Positions 1 through 6,305 of a stretch of DNA of 12,354 nucleotides are shown here, in pieces. The position numbers and the translations under genes are program-made. Source of the DNA: Gordonia sp. (in: high G+C Gram-positive bacteria). GTDB taxonomy: Bacteria > Actinomycetota > Actinomycetes > Mycobacteriales > Mycobacteriaceae. How positions within the stretch are numbered: position 1 is the first letter of the stretch; each line of letters starts with the position of its first letter. The notes beneath the pieces were generated by a model. It did not search any database, was not told the DNA's origin, and saw nothing but the letters and a program-made list of their open reading frames with translations. The stretch lies in the NCBI GenBank assembly GCA_030152405.1, contig JASLJL010000189.1, positions 1-12,354 of the forward strand. The letters run 5' to 3'.

Positions 1-2
1 GG

Positions 3-1028
3 GACTCGGCGATGGCCGAGGCCGTCAGCGACGACACCTTCCTCCTCATCGCCTCGGCCCCCAACTACCCGACCGGCGCGCTCGACCCGATCGCCGAGAT
101 CGCAGCACTCGCGACGGACCTCGATCTCCCCCTGCACGTCGACGCGTGTCTCGGCGGGTTCGCACTGGCGTGGTGGCCGGATCGATTGCCGGCGTGGGAC
201 TTTCGCGTCCCGGGCGTCACCAGCATCTCGGCTGACTTCCACAAATACGGGTACGCACCGAAGGGCGCGTCGATCCTGCTGCACGCGGACCGTGACCGAC
301 ATCGCGCGGCGTACTTCGCCACCACCGACTGGCCCGGATACCCGATCGTCAACGCGACGCTCCTGGGATCGCGGTCGGCCGCCGGTCTCGCGTCGGCGTG
401 GGCGATCGTCCGGCATCTCGGCGCCGACGGTTTCACGCGTCTCGTCGCCGACATCGCGTCGGCGCGGAACACGGTGATCGACACGGTCCGCCGCATCGAC
501 GGGCTGCGCGTGGTCGGCGACCCGCAGGGTCCGGTCTTCGCCGTCGCGGCGGACGTCGACTCGTCGGCGCCGATCGACCCGCACCGATGGGCGGACGAGG
601 TTCGGGACCGGGGCTTCACCCTGCAGGCTCAGCCCGGTTTCACACAGAGCGACGGGACGGTGCTCGCGCCGAGCACCCACTTGACGATCACGCCGGTGAC
701 CGCCCGCATCGCCGACGAGTTGTCAGCCGCTCTCCTCGACGGTGCGGCGGCCGCTCGTGGTGTCGCGGCCGCGACCGCGCCCGAGGCGTTGGCCCAGCTC
801 GGCGCGGCGTTCGCCTCCGGCGCGGTGACCGTCGACGACGCCCTCGGACTCGACTCCGCAAGCACCGAAGCGGTCCTGGTCGGAGCTGGAATCGATCCGC
901 ACACCGATCCGGCGGGCGCTGCCGAAGCACTCGACCTGAGCGCAGTGATCGCGGCGATCGACCTCTTGCCGAGGCCGATCACCGCGAAGATGCTCACGGA
1001 GTTCCTAGCGGGCTTCACCAACCCGTAG
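3..1028 (+). CDS. PLP-dependent decarboxylase/lyase family protein (5' truncated)
   Basis: This is the C-terminal part of a fold-type I pyridoxal-phosphate enzyme of the group II decarboxylase / sphingosine-1-phosphate lyase type. The frame is open to the left edge, so the ATG at 12 is probably internal: it sits inside conserved family sequence (SAPNYPTG, then HVDACLGGF). Counting from that ATG, Asp44 in HVDA should contact the pyridine nitrogen, and Lys78 in SADFHKYG (codon 243-245) is the expected Schiff-base lysine, followed by the APKG motif. Residues from about 240 to 338 form an alanine-rich, probably helical C-terminal region that I do not recognise as part of the catalytic core. The substrate cannot be read from the sequence; amino-acid decarboxylation or phospho-sphingoid cleavage are family precedents. 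The gene converges on the acyl-CoA dehydrogenase with 17 bases between stop codons. Confidence 0.85.
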   Translation, partial: DSAMAEAVSDDTFLLIASAPNYPTGALDPIAEIAALATDLDLPLHVDACLGGFALAWWPDRLPAWDFRVPGVTSISADFHKYGYAPKGASILLHADRDRHRAAYFATTDWPGYPIVNATLLGSRSAAGLASAWAIVRHLGADGFTRLVADIASARNTVIDTVRRIDGLRVVGDPQGPVFAVAADVDSSAPIDPHRWADEVRDRGFTLQAQPGFTQSDGTVLAPSTHLTITPVTARIADELSAALLDGAAAARGVAAATAPEALAQLGAAFASGAVTVDDALGLDSASTEAVLVGAGIDPHTDPAGAAEALDLSAVIAAIDLLPRPITAKMLTEFLAGFTNP

Positions 1029-1037
1029 GACCATCGG

Positions 1038-1063
1038 ATCTCCCGTCAGAGTGAACGGGAGAT
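1038..1063. terminator. stem-loop between convergent genes
   Basis: A perfect 9-bp inverted repeat, ATCTCCCGT (1038-1046) and ACGGGAGAT (1055-1063), encloses an 8-base loop. It lies just after the decarboxylase stop codon and covers the last codons and stop of the opposing acyl-CoA dehydrogenase. Its position suggests a shared bidirectional terminator. No T-run follows on either strand, which is common in actinobacteria but weakens the call. Confidence 0.5.
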
Positions 1064-2194
1064 GATCTCCTTCATGATCTCGTTGGTGCCGCCGTAGATC
1101 ATCTGGACACGGTTGTCGGCCCACATGCGGGCGATCGGGTACTCGTTCATGTACCCGTAGCCGCCGAAGAGCTGAAGGCACGTGTCCGCGACCTGCATCG
1201 CGCGATCGGTGGTCCACCACTTCGCCATCGCGACGGTCGGGATGTCCAGCTCGCCGCGCAGGTGCTTCTCCATGCAGTCGTCGAGGAAGACCCGAGCGAC
1301 GTGCGCCTCGGTGGCGACCTCGGCGAGCTTGAACTTGGTGTTCTGGAAGCCGAAGACCGGACGACCGAACGCGGTGCGCTCCTTCGTGTACTCGAGGGTC
1401 TTCTCCAGCGCGACCTCCATGCCGGCGACCGACGCGACGGCGATGATTAGGCGCTCCTGCGGCAGCTGCGTCATGAGCTGGATGAAGCCGAGGCCCTCCT
1501 GCTCGCCGAGGAGGTTCGACTGCGGGACGCGCACACCGGCGAAGTTCAGCTCGGCGGTGTCCTGGCCGCGCATGCCGACCTTGTCGAGGATGCGGCCGCG
1601 GCTGAAGCCTTCACGGTCGGTCTCGACGAGGATCAGCGAGATGCCCTTGGCGCCCTCGTTGGTGTCAGTCTTGGCGACGATGATCACCAGGTCGGCCTGG
1701 CCGCCGTTGGTGATGAAGGTCTTGGAGCCGTCGATGACGTAGTCGTCGCCGTCCTTGACCGCCTTGGTCTTCACATTCTGGAGGTCGGAGCCGGTTCCGG
1801 GCTCGGTCATGGCGATGGCGCCGACAACCTCGCCGGACGCCATCTTGGGCAGCCAGGTCTTCTTCTGCTCCTCCGACCCGTAGGCCAGGATGTAGTGCGC
1901 GACGATGCCGTTGTGGAGGCTCTGGCCCCATGCGGAGTCGACGACACGCGCCTGCTCCTCGATCAGCACGGCCTCGTGCGCGAAGGTGCCGCCACCGCCG
2001 CCGTACTCCTCCGGAATCGACATGCACAGGAGCCCGAGGTCGCCCGCCTTGTTCCACAGGTCGCGATCGACGTGGTGCTGCTCAATGTAACGCTCGGTGT
2101 TCGGCGCCACCTCCTTCTCGCAGAAGGCGCGAGCCATCTCACGGAGGGCGGACAGTTCATCGGTTTCCCAGCTGGGACGAGCCATGGTGTTCAT
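1046..2194 (-). CDS. acyl-CoA dehydrogenase, LCAD/IVD-like
   Basis: A full-length (382 aa) FAD-dependent acyl-CoA dehydrogenase, which oxidises acyl-CoA thioesters to trans-2-enoyl-CoA in the cytoplasm and passes electrons to ETF. Family signatures are present: AMTEPGTGSD near residues 128-137, and the C-terminal stretch QLFGGYGYMNEYPIARMWAD (341-360) followed by IYGGTNEIM. The base position used by medium-chain enzymes (Glu in YEGT) is Gly368 here. Instead Glu247 in LPQERL aligns with the catalytic Glu of long-chain and isovaleryl-CoA dehydrogenases, so the enzyme should be active. Two starts nine bases apart are possible (MNTMARP or MARP) and neither has a strong Shine-Dalgarno. The gene follows ldtB on the same strand, but the strong hairpin at 2246-2283 separates them, so it is probably transcribed alone. 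The substrate is unknown; fatty-acid or branched-chain acyl-CoA is likely. Confidence 0.93.
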   Translation of the reverse strand: MNTMARPSWETDELSALREMARAFCEKEVAPNTERYIEQHHVDRDLWNKAGDLGLLCMSIPEEYGGGGGTFAHEAVLIEEQARVVDSAWGQSLHNGIVAHYILAYGSEEQKKTWLPKMASGEVVGAIAMTEPGTGSDLQNVKTKAVKDGDDYVIDGSKTFITNGGQADLVIIVAKTDTNEGAKGISLILVETDREGFSRGRILDKVGMRGQDTAELNFAGVRVPQSNLLGEQEGLGFIQLMTQLPQERLIIAVASVAGMEVALEKTLEYTKERTAFGRPVFGFQNTKFKLAEVATEAHVARVFLDDCMEKHLRGELDIPTVAMAKWWTTDRAMQVADTCLQLFGGYGYMNEYPIARMWADNRVQMIYGGTNEIMKEIISRSL

Positions 2195-2217
2195 ACCAAT
2201 CTTCGGTGACTTTTTTC

Positions 2218-2230
2218 GATCGCCGCGATC
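2218..2230. promoter_or_regulatory. palindrome upstream of acyl-CoA dehydrogenase
   Basis: A perfect palindrome, GATCGC-C-GCGATC, lies 24 bases upstream of the dehydrogenase start in the only space available for its promoter. A TAAGAT hexamer (minus strand, 2228-2233) overlaps one edge and could be a -10 element, though no good -35 is visible. The arrangement would suit a TetR-type repressor site, but no regulator gene is adjacent and the sequence matches no operator I can name. Confidence 0.3.
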
Positions 2231-2245
2231 TTAACACCGAACAAT

Positions 2246-2283
2246 GACAAGGTCCGGTGGGGATGTCCCCACCGGACCTTGTC
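2246..2283 (-). terminator. strong hairpin terminator after ldtB
   Basis: A perfect 18-bp inverted repeat has arms at 2246-2263 and 2266-2283 separated by TG; in RNA this gives about 17 pairs and a four-base loop. It starts 55 bases beyond the ldtB stop in the direction of transcription and before the acyl-CoA dehydrogenase promoter region. The following minus-strand sequence (ATTGTTCGGTG) has only scattered Ts, so this is a stem-dominated actinobacterial-type terminator. Confidence 0.8.
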
Positions 2284-2337
2284 CAGTGCGTGAATGTTCT
2301 GTGCGAACGCCTTCGCGAGCAGGCCTGCCGGAAACGG

Positions 2338-3564
2338 CTAGCCCTTGACGTTGCCCTTCTTCCACGTCGACCACGGGATGTTCCAGTCGCCGAGGCCGTC
2401 GGTGCCCGGCAGCAGATCGCCGATCGTGTTCTTGACCGTCACCGGATCACCGCGAAGGGTGTTGCGCACCGTCCACAGCGCATCCTCCGGGCTGAGGTTG
2501 AGGCAACCGTGGCTGGTGTTCGTGTTGCCCTGGGCCCACACCGACCAGGGAGTCGAGTGCAGGTAGATGCCGCTGTAAGACATCTGCGTCGCGTAGTCGA
2601 CCGGCGTGCGGTAACCGTCCGCCGACGTCGTCGGAACACCGTACGTGGACGAGTCCATGATGATGTTGTCGAGGCGGTCGCCGATCATGTAGATGCCGTT
2701 GTTCGTGGGCGCCGACTCCTTGCCCATCGAGGTCGGCATGGAGCGGATGACCTTTCCGTTCCGCTTCACGACGACGACCTTGGTGTTGTCGTCGACGAAC
2801 ATCTCCAGGTCACGACCGACCTTGAAGCTCGACGACGCGTTCTCCTGACCGAAGGTTCCGTTGCCGAGGTCGATGCCGAAGATGTTGACCTTGACGTTCA
2901 CCTTGGTGCCCGGGGCCCAGAAGTTCTCCGGACGCCAGCGGACTTCCTGGTCGCTGATCCAGTAGAAGGCGCCCTCGACGCCCGGATTCGACGTGATCTT
3001 GATGGCGTCCTGCGCGGCCTTGCGGTCGGCGATGGCCTCGTCGAAGCGCACCGACACGGTCTGGGCGACACCGACGGTCTCGCCGTCCGGCGGGCCGATG
3101 TAGGCCGCGACCTGGTTCTCGGGCGCGCGGGTGGCGAACTTGGTGGTGCTGGTGGTCTTGCCGCCGACGCCGGCGGCCGTCGCGTTCACCGTGTAGGTGC
3201 GGTCGTAGCCGAACGGCTCGACGCTGGTCCAGGTGGTGCCGTCCTCGCTGACCTCACCCTTGATGAATCCGCCGTCCGCCTTCTTGATGCGGACGTCGGA
3301 GATCGCACCCTCGGTGGCCTTGACGACGACCGGGCGGCCCGGCTGGACGCCGAGCTGGTCGTTGGTCAGCGGCTTGCCCGCCTCGTCGGTGATCGAGATC
3401 GCCGGCTTGATCATGTCGCCGAACTCGCCGTCGGCCCGCACCTCGGTGTCGTAGCCGGCCACGCCGCTGCACGCGGACAAGAATGCGATCGCCGCGACCA
3501 TCAGCGCGACGACGGACGCCGCTCTGCCGCCTCGTCGGCGGACGCCGCTCCCAGTGATGCCCAT
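2338..3564 (-). CDS. ldtB: L,D-transpeptidase, LdtMt2-type lipoprotein
   Basis: An extracytoplasmic L,D-transpeptidase that forms 3-3 (mDap-mDap) cross-links in peptidoglycan; this family is typically inhibited by carbapenems. The start at 3564 is chosen because GGGAG (3569-3573) lies four bases upstream and because it leaves a proper lipoprotein signal: a basic N-terminus, a hydrophobic core, then lipobox LSAC with lipidated Cys32. An in-frame extension to 3639 would put 25 polar residues before the signal and is unlikely. Residues about 40-250 are two Ig-like domains. The YkuD catalytic domain follows, with His336 in YLHSTPW and the motif SHGCLNLS containing His352 and Cys354. Both the 408-residue length and these residue numbers match M. 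tuberculosis LdtMt2 (Rv2518c) as I recall it, which strongly supports orthology. The tryptophan-rich C-terminal tail is also typical. Confidence 0.95.
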   Translation of the reverse strand: MGITGSGVRRRGGRAASVVALMVAAIAFLSACSGVAGYDTEVRADGEFGDMIKPAISITDEAGKPLTNDQLGVQPGRPVVVKATEGAISDVRIKKADGGFIKGEVSEDGTTWTSVEPFGYDRTYTVNATAAGVGGKTTSTTKFATRAPENQVAAYIGPPDGETVGVAQTVSVRFDEAIADRKAAQDAIKITSNPGVEGAFYWISDQEVRWRPENFWAPGTKVNVKVNIFGIDLGNGTFGQENASSSFKVGRDLEMFVDDNTKVVVVKRNGKVIRSMPTSMGKESAPTNNGIYMIGDRLDNIIMDSSTYGVPTTSADGYRTPVDYATQMSYSGIYLHSTPWSVWAQGNTNTSHGCLNLSPEDALWTVRNTLRGDPVTVKNTIGDLLPGTDGLGDWNIPWSTWKKGNVKG

Positions 3565-3618
3565 CTTGCTCCCAAACCTGTGTAATTCCGTAAACGGACC
3601 AGAATCCCGTTTTTCTAG

Positions 3619-3624
3619 ATTGTA
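3619..3624 (-). promoter_or_regulatory. candidate ldtB promoter -10 (TACAAT)
   Basis: On the minus strand TACAAT, one mismatch from the sigma-70 -10 consensus TATAAT, lies 55 bases upstream of the chosen ldtB start, giving a leader of roughly 45-50 bases. No clear -35 hexamer is seen 16-18 bases further up. Instead the inverted repeat GGAAC-AC-GTTCC (3633-3644) occupies the spacer region, where a bound protein would affect polymerase. Confidence 0.45.
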
Positions 3625-3911
3625 CGAGACGCGGAACACGTTCCACGTACCCGACGATGCCGGTCATCGCGCACACCGGCATCGCCATCAACGCTCAGGC
3701 GACGCTCACGAGGATCGTTCGTCCTGGTCGAGGATGGTTTTCCAGCACGCGGATTCGGTCCTGAGATTACCGGCGAGGTTCGCCGATCACCAGTGCGAGC
3801 GGACAGAATCACATCCGATGCATTCATCCGACCGACCGGGTGGGGTGAACCATTGGTTGAGGTCAGCGAGTTCCGAATCGGAGCGTTTGACCTCCCGCCC
3901 CGGTGGCAACC

Positions 3912-3946
3912 CTCCTCTCGACGGTGACAGTCGCCGTCGAAAGGAG
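3912..3946 (+). promoter_or_regulatory. hairpin occluding the Shine-Dalgarno
   Basis: The leader just before the GTG start at 3952 can fold on itself. CTCCT (3912-3916) pairs with AGGAG (3942-3946), then after one C/A mismatch TCGACGG (3918-3924) pairs with CCGTCGA (3934-3940), closing a 9-base loop. This gives 12 of 13 paired positions and buries nearly all of the Shine-Dalgarno AAGGAG. Such a structure could hold translation down until it is melted by temperature, a protein or a ligand. It is read from sequence only; no folding energy was computed. Confidence 0.5.
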
Positions 3947-3951
3947 ATCTC

Positions 3952-4944
3952 GTGCCCACCACTCCCTCGTCCACCGAGACGTCGACAGTGGGTCTGCTCG
4001 CAGACCCGGGAGCACCGCGCGACATCGCGGAGCACATCGCGAGCGGGCTCGCCGCCGATCTGTCGACGCGCACGGGGATCGAGTGGACCGTCGAGACGAG
4101 CGAGGAGACGCTTCCGATCGATCCGACCGGAGCAATCCCCCTCGCCGACCGGACGCCGGACCTCGTCGAGCGGCATCGATGGGATCGCGTGGTGTATCTG
4201 AGCGATCTCACGCAATACTGCGACACCGGCCCGCTGCGATACCAATGCGCCGACGGGGTGGCCGCCGCCATCGTGTTCGTCCCGACGGTCGGCTGCCTGA
4301 ACCGCAGTCGCCGAGTGCGCCGACTCGTCGCCGACGTGCTGTCCGGCATCCTCCCCGACGATCGGGTGCGCGGGCCGATCGGCCGTCTGCGGATGATGTC
4401 CGGGATGGTACGCAGCAACCGGCCGACCGCGATGGGTCGCGCGCTGCGGGCATGCGCCGCCGTCGGACTGGCCTCAGGAGCGTTCGGGATCTTCTTCGGC
4501 AGCGTGTGGCCGATCGCCGACTCGATGTCGATCCCCCGCCTGGCAGCTGTCAGCGTCTGCGTGGTGTCAGCGCTCAGCGCCTGGTTGATCGTCCGCAACG
4601 GGCTGTGGACCCGCAGGCCCAATCCGGCGCCGCAGAGCGGAGCCGTGGACAACGCCGCGACAGTCGTCACGGTGTGGTCCGCCGTCGCACTGATGCACTC
4701 GGTGCTGTTCATCGGACTCACCGCGTTGGCAGCCGTCGTGGTGGAACCGACGTACCTGGCGACGCAGTTGGGTCACCCCGTCCACGTCACCGACTACCTG
4801 GTCCTCGGGTGGTTCTCAGCGTCGATGGGGACGATGGCCGGCGCGCTGGGTTCCAACTTCGACGACGAGGACGTGGTCCGCGAGGCCACCTACAGCCAGC
4901 GGTGGTATCAACGCCGCCAGCTGTTCGACGACTACAACGAGTGA
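3952..4944 (+). CDS. four-helix membrane protein with N-terminal soluble domain
   Basis: A 330-residue protein of no assigned function. The GTG start is fixed by AAGGAG (3941-3946) five bases upstream. Residues about 1-160 look like a soluble alpha/beta domain (TVGLLADPGAP near 12-22; WDRVVYLSDLT near 77-87; GVAAAIVFVP near 102-111). About four membrane segments follow near 165-188, 196-215, 236-264 and 281-301, with a charged tail ending in DDYNE. The pattern resembles an uncharacterised actinobacterial family that databases sometimes label, without good reason, as a methylene-tetrahydrofolate dehydrogenase; nothing here supports that activity. The gene appears to be monocistronic, and its 3' end overlaps the opposing iron-oxygenase gene by 13 bases. 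Translation may be controlled by the hairpin at 3912-3946. Confidence 0.8.
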   Translation: MPTTPSSTETSTVGLLADPGAPRDIAEHIASGLAADLSTRTGIEWTVETSEETLPIDPTGAIPLADRTPDLVERHRWDRVVYLSDLTQYCDTGPLRYQCADGVAAAIVFVPTVGCLNRSRRVRRLVADVLSGILPDDRVRGPIGRLRMMSGMVRSNRPTAMGRALRACAAVGLASGAFGIFFGSVWPIADSMSIPRLAAVSVCVVSALSAWLIVRNGLWTRRPNPAPQSGAVDNAATVVTVWSAVALMHSVLFIGLTALAAVVVEPTYLATQLGHPVHVTDYLVLGWFSASMGTMAGALGSNFDDEDVVREATYSQRWYQRRQLFDDYNE

Positions 4945-5963
4945 GGCCGGAACGAGTGTTCCCGGCGAATCACCGTCTCGCCCGACAACCAGGCGTCGAC
5001 GAAGGCTGCGTCCAGTCGGTCCTCCACCACCTGCAGGGCTCTGATGCCGAAGACCATGTCGTCGTGGAGGCTCGGCTCGTCGGCGAGCAGTGACGCGACG
5101 ACGTCGCCCCTCATCACCTGTTCGTGCACCGAGTCGGCTTCCACGTGCTCGCGGTAGAACAGGCGGGCCGCCTCCGGCGCGTCTATTCGCTCCAGTCCAC
5201 GAAGCAGCCAGGCCGAGCCGACAGGAGACGACGTCTCGGTCGCGGCGAAGTGACCGACCGTCGCGCCCAGCCGCGAACGCCGAAGTCCCAGACACGACAT
5301 GAGGTTGACCGGCGCGAGCGCCACTGCCGGCGCGTCCGGCAGATAGCCCAGGTAGGAGGCGTCCAGGTCCATCGACGACAGCAGGTCTGCGAACAGTTCC
5401 TGATGCACGCGGTCGCCGTGACCGCCCCCGTACTCGTCGAACTCGACTGCGACGAAGGCCGCCTTCGCCAGCCGGCGCAAACGGGGAATCGCCCACGCGT
5501 GCGGATCGGCCTCTTTGAGGTGATAGATCGAGCGCACCGCGAAGTAGTCGGCGAACTCGGCTTCCGTGCCGTGCCGCCGCAGATGAGCAGTCGCGCCCGT
5601 GGGCACCGCGCCGGCGAGAGCGTCGAGTTCCGCGGCCGCTGAGCCCTCGTCCGACAGCGGCGTCACCTCCTGTGCGACGGCGTCGAGGAAGAGGTCCTCC
5701 AGGCGTACCCGTGCGTCGATGACGGCCGAGTCCCATTCGCAGTCGCGCACCGCGTCCGACCAGCCGCGATAGTGCAGTTCGTGGCACACCGCCAGCGCGA
5801 GCTGCGCGTCGTCGCCCCAGGGATCGAGGTCGTCGGGGATGCTGATCCGGAGCGGCGCGTCGTCGGTCGCCGTCCGGATCGCGTCGATGACGCGTGCGGA
5901 CACCGGACCTCGCGGTGGTGGCATCGCGCTCTGAGCGATCGGTGTCGGGGTGTGTGCGGTCAC
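4932..5963 (-). CDS. iron-containing redox enzyme, haem-oxygenase-like fold
   Basis: A 343-residue protein of the haem-oxygenase-like, non-haem diiron oxidase/oxygenase group (iron-containing redox enzyme family, Haem_oxygenase_2 type). The GTG at 5961-5963 is chosen as start because AAGGCAGG lies upstream (5973-5980) and a SigF-type promoter lies a suitable distance further up; the frame could open at 6059, but that start would fall upstream of the promoter. Numbering from the GTG, likely metal ligands lie in VEFDEYGGG (Glu174, Asp176), DRVHQELF (His187) and YREHVEADSVHEQ (His273, Glu276, His280, Glu281). Which of these bind iron needs alignment. Relatives act on amino acids, fatty acids or peptide-like substrates, so the substrate here is open. 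The gene diverges from the methyltransferase/CDGSH/DJ-1 operon. Confidence 0.88.
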   Translation of the reverse strand: MTAHTPTPIAQSAMPPPRGPVSARVIDAIRTATDDAPLRISIPDDLDPWGDDAQLALAVCHELHYRGWSDAVRDCEWDSAVIDARVRLEDLFLDAVAQEVTPLSDEGSAAAELDALAGAVPTGATAHLRRHGTEAEFADYFAVRSIYHLKEADPHAWAIPRLRRLAKAAFVAVEFDEYGGGHGDRVHQELFADLLSSMDLDASYLGYLPDAPAVALAPVNLMSCLGLRRSRLGATVGHFAATETSSPVGSAWLLRGLERIDAPEAARLFYREHVEADSVHEQVMRGDVVASLLADEPSLHDDMVFGIRALQVVEDRLDAAFVDAWLSGETVIRREHSFRPHSL

Positions 5964-6026
5964 TGGCTGATACCTGCCTTCGACGACGGGAACGTTCAGG
6001 AGATTGACGTTCGGTTGCAGACGGCG

Positions 6027-6052
6027 TACCCGTCGGACGTGGACGGCAAACC
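6027..6052 (-). promoter_or_regulatory. SigF-type promoter for the iron oxygenase gene
   Basis: On the minus strand GGTTT (6048-6052), 16 bases, then GGGTA (6027-6031) followed by C. This is an exact fit to the mycobacterial SigF consensus GGTTT-N15-17-GGGTA. Transcription should start near 6018, leaving a leader of about 55 bases before the GTG at 5963. The sigma factor and its regulators are not in this window, so use by SigF is inferred from the motif alone. Confidence 0.7.
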
Positions 6053-6089
6053 ACACCACCGAGACGTCGCTGGCGCTGCAGATCGGCGA

Positions 6090-6130
6090 CTGTCAGGGCG
6101 GAAAGGGCTGTCAGAGCGGAAAGGGTTGTC
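6090..6130 (+). repeat. tandem 18-bp repeat between divergent promoters
   Basis: Two adjacent copies of an 18-base unit, CTGTCAGGGCGGAAAGGG (6090-6107) and CTGTCAGAGCGGAAAGGG (6108-6125), differ at one base and are followed by a partial third copy, TTGTC (6126-6130). They lie midway between the leftward SigF-type promoter and the rightward one, whose -35 overlaps the end of copy two. They may be binding sites for an activator or repressor of both transcripts, or a chance duplication. Confidence 0.75.
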
Positions 6131-6148
6131 CTCTGCGCGTTTGGGTAC
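6124..6148 (+). promoter_or_regulatory. SigF-like promoter for the methyltransferase operon
   Basis: GGTTG (6124-6128), 14 bases, then GGGTAC (6143-6148). The -10 fits the SigF consensus; the -35 has one mismatch and the spacer is one base short, so this may be a weaker or activator-dependent promoter. The expected start near 6156 would leave a leader of about 57 bases to the ATG at 6213, nearly mirroring the opposite promoter. Confidence 0.45.
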
Positions 6149-6212
6149 TCCCCCGTCACCAAGGTGTCGGCGCCCGACGGCGCCGAACGGCACCCGACCG
6201 TAGGAGGGTTCT

Positions 6213-6305
6213 ATGCGAGACATCCTGTCGAAGCCGACGTCCGACACACGCTCAGGCGGCGGTGCGTCTCCCGACGCCACCGCTCACCGCGGACGGAATA
6301 GATGA
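6213..6305 (+). CDS. small 30-codon ORF, possible leader or precursor peptide
   Basis: An ATG with one of the strongest Shine-Dalgarno sequences in the window, AGGAGGG (6202-6208), four bases upstream. It opens a frame of 30 codons ending in TGA at 6303-6305. The stop overlaps the methyltransferase ATG at 6302 as ATGA, the same coupling as at the next gene junction. The peptide begins MRDILSKPTSD, has a Gly-Gly-Gly in the middle and ends basic (HRGRNR); it has no Cys and no hydrophobic segment. It is similar to nothing I know. Options are a leader whose translation drives the weakly initiated methyltransferase, a small functional protein, or a modified-peptide precursor acted on by the neighbouring methyltransferase and iron oxygenase. 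The first is the most economical. Confidence 0.5.
   Translation: MRDILSKPTSDTRSGGGASPDATAHRGRNR

Larger units (their letters stand above)
3565..3951. other. 387-bp divergent intergenic region
   Basis: No gene is supported here; the open frames that cross it are out-of-phase shadows without Shine-Dalgarno support or recognisable domains. The left end holds the ldtB leader, TACAAT and the GGAAC-AC-GTTCC repeat. The right end holds the hairpin over the ribosome-binding site of the membrane protein gene. In the middle (about 3650-3900) I find no convincing promoter for the rightward gene, and a GGGTAC at 3647-3652 (minus strand) lacks a partner -35. Confidence 0.5.

Noticed and set aside
2303..2316. 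Small hairpin GCGAA-CGCC-TTCGC after ldtB
   Set aside because: Only five pairs; the adjacent 18-bp hairpin is a far better terminator, and the sequence does not match an SOS box.
2257..3585. Plus-strand 442-aa open frame opposite ldtB
   Set aside because: Arg/Asp/Val/His-rich antisense shadow of ldtB; its beginning lies inside the terminator hairpin.
3647..3652. GGGTAC on the minus strand upstream of ldtB as a SigF -10
   Set aside because: No GTTT-like -35 is found 14-18 bases upstream.
3615..4721. Long minus-strand open frame (368 aa) opposite the membrane-protein gene
   Set aside because: Arg/Ser/Pro/Thr-rich low-complexity translation, no domain, and it is antisense to a well-supported gene with a proper Shine-Dalgarno; typical shadow frame in GC-rich DNA.
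4816..6162. Minus-strand 448-aa open frame in another phase of the iron oxygenase gene
   Set aside because: Extreme Arg content and no motif; the adjacent phase carries the conserved metal-ligand pattern.
5996..6280. Minus-strand 94-aa frame across the divergent promoter region
   Set aside because: It covers the SigF-type promoters and repeats, has no good ribosome-binding site and no recognisable features; its internal FRxDSPF repeat only reflects the DNA repeat.
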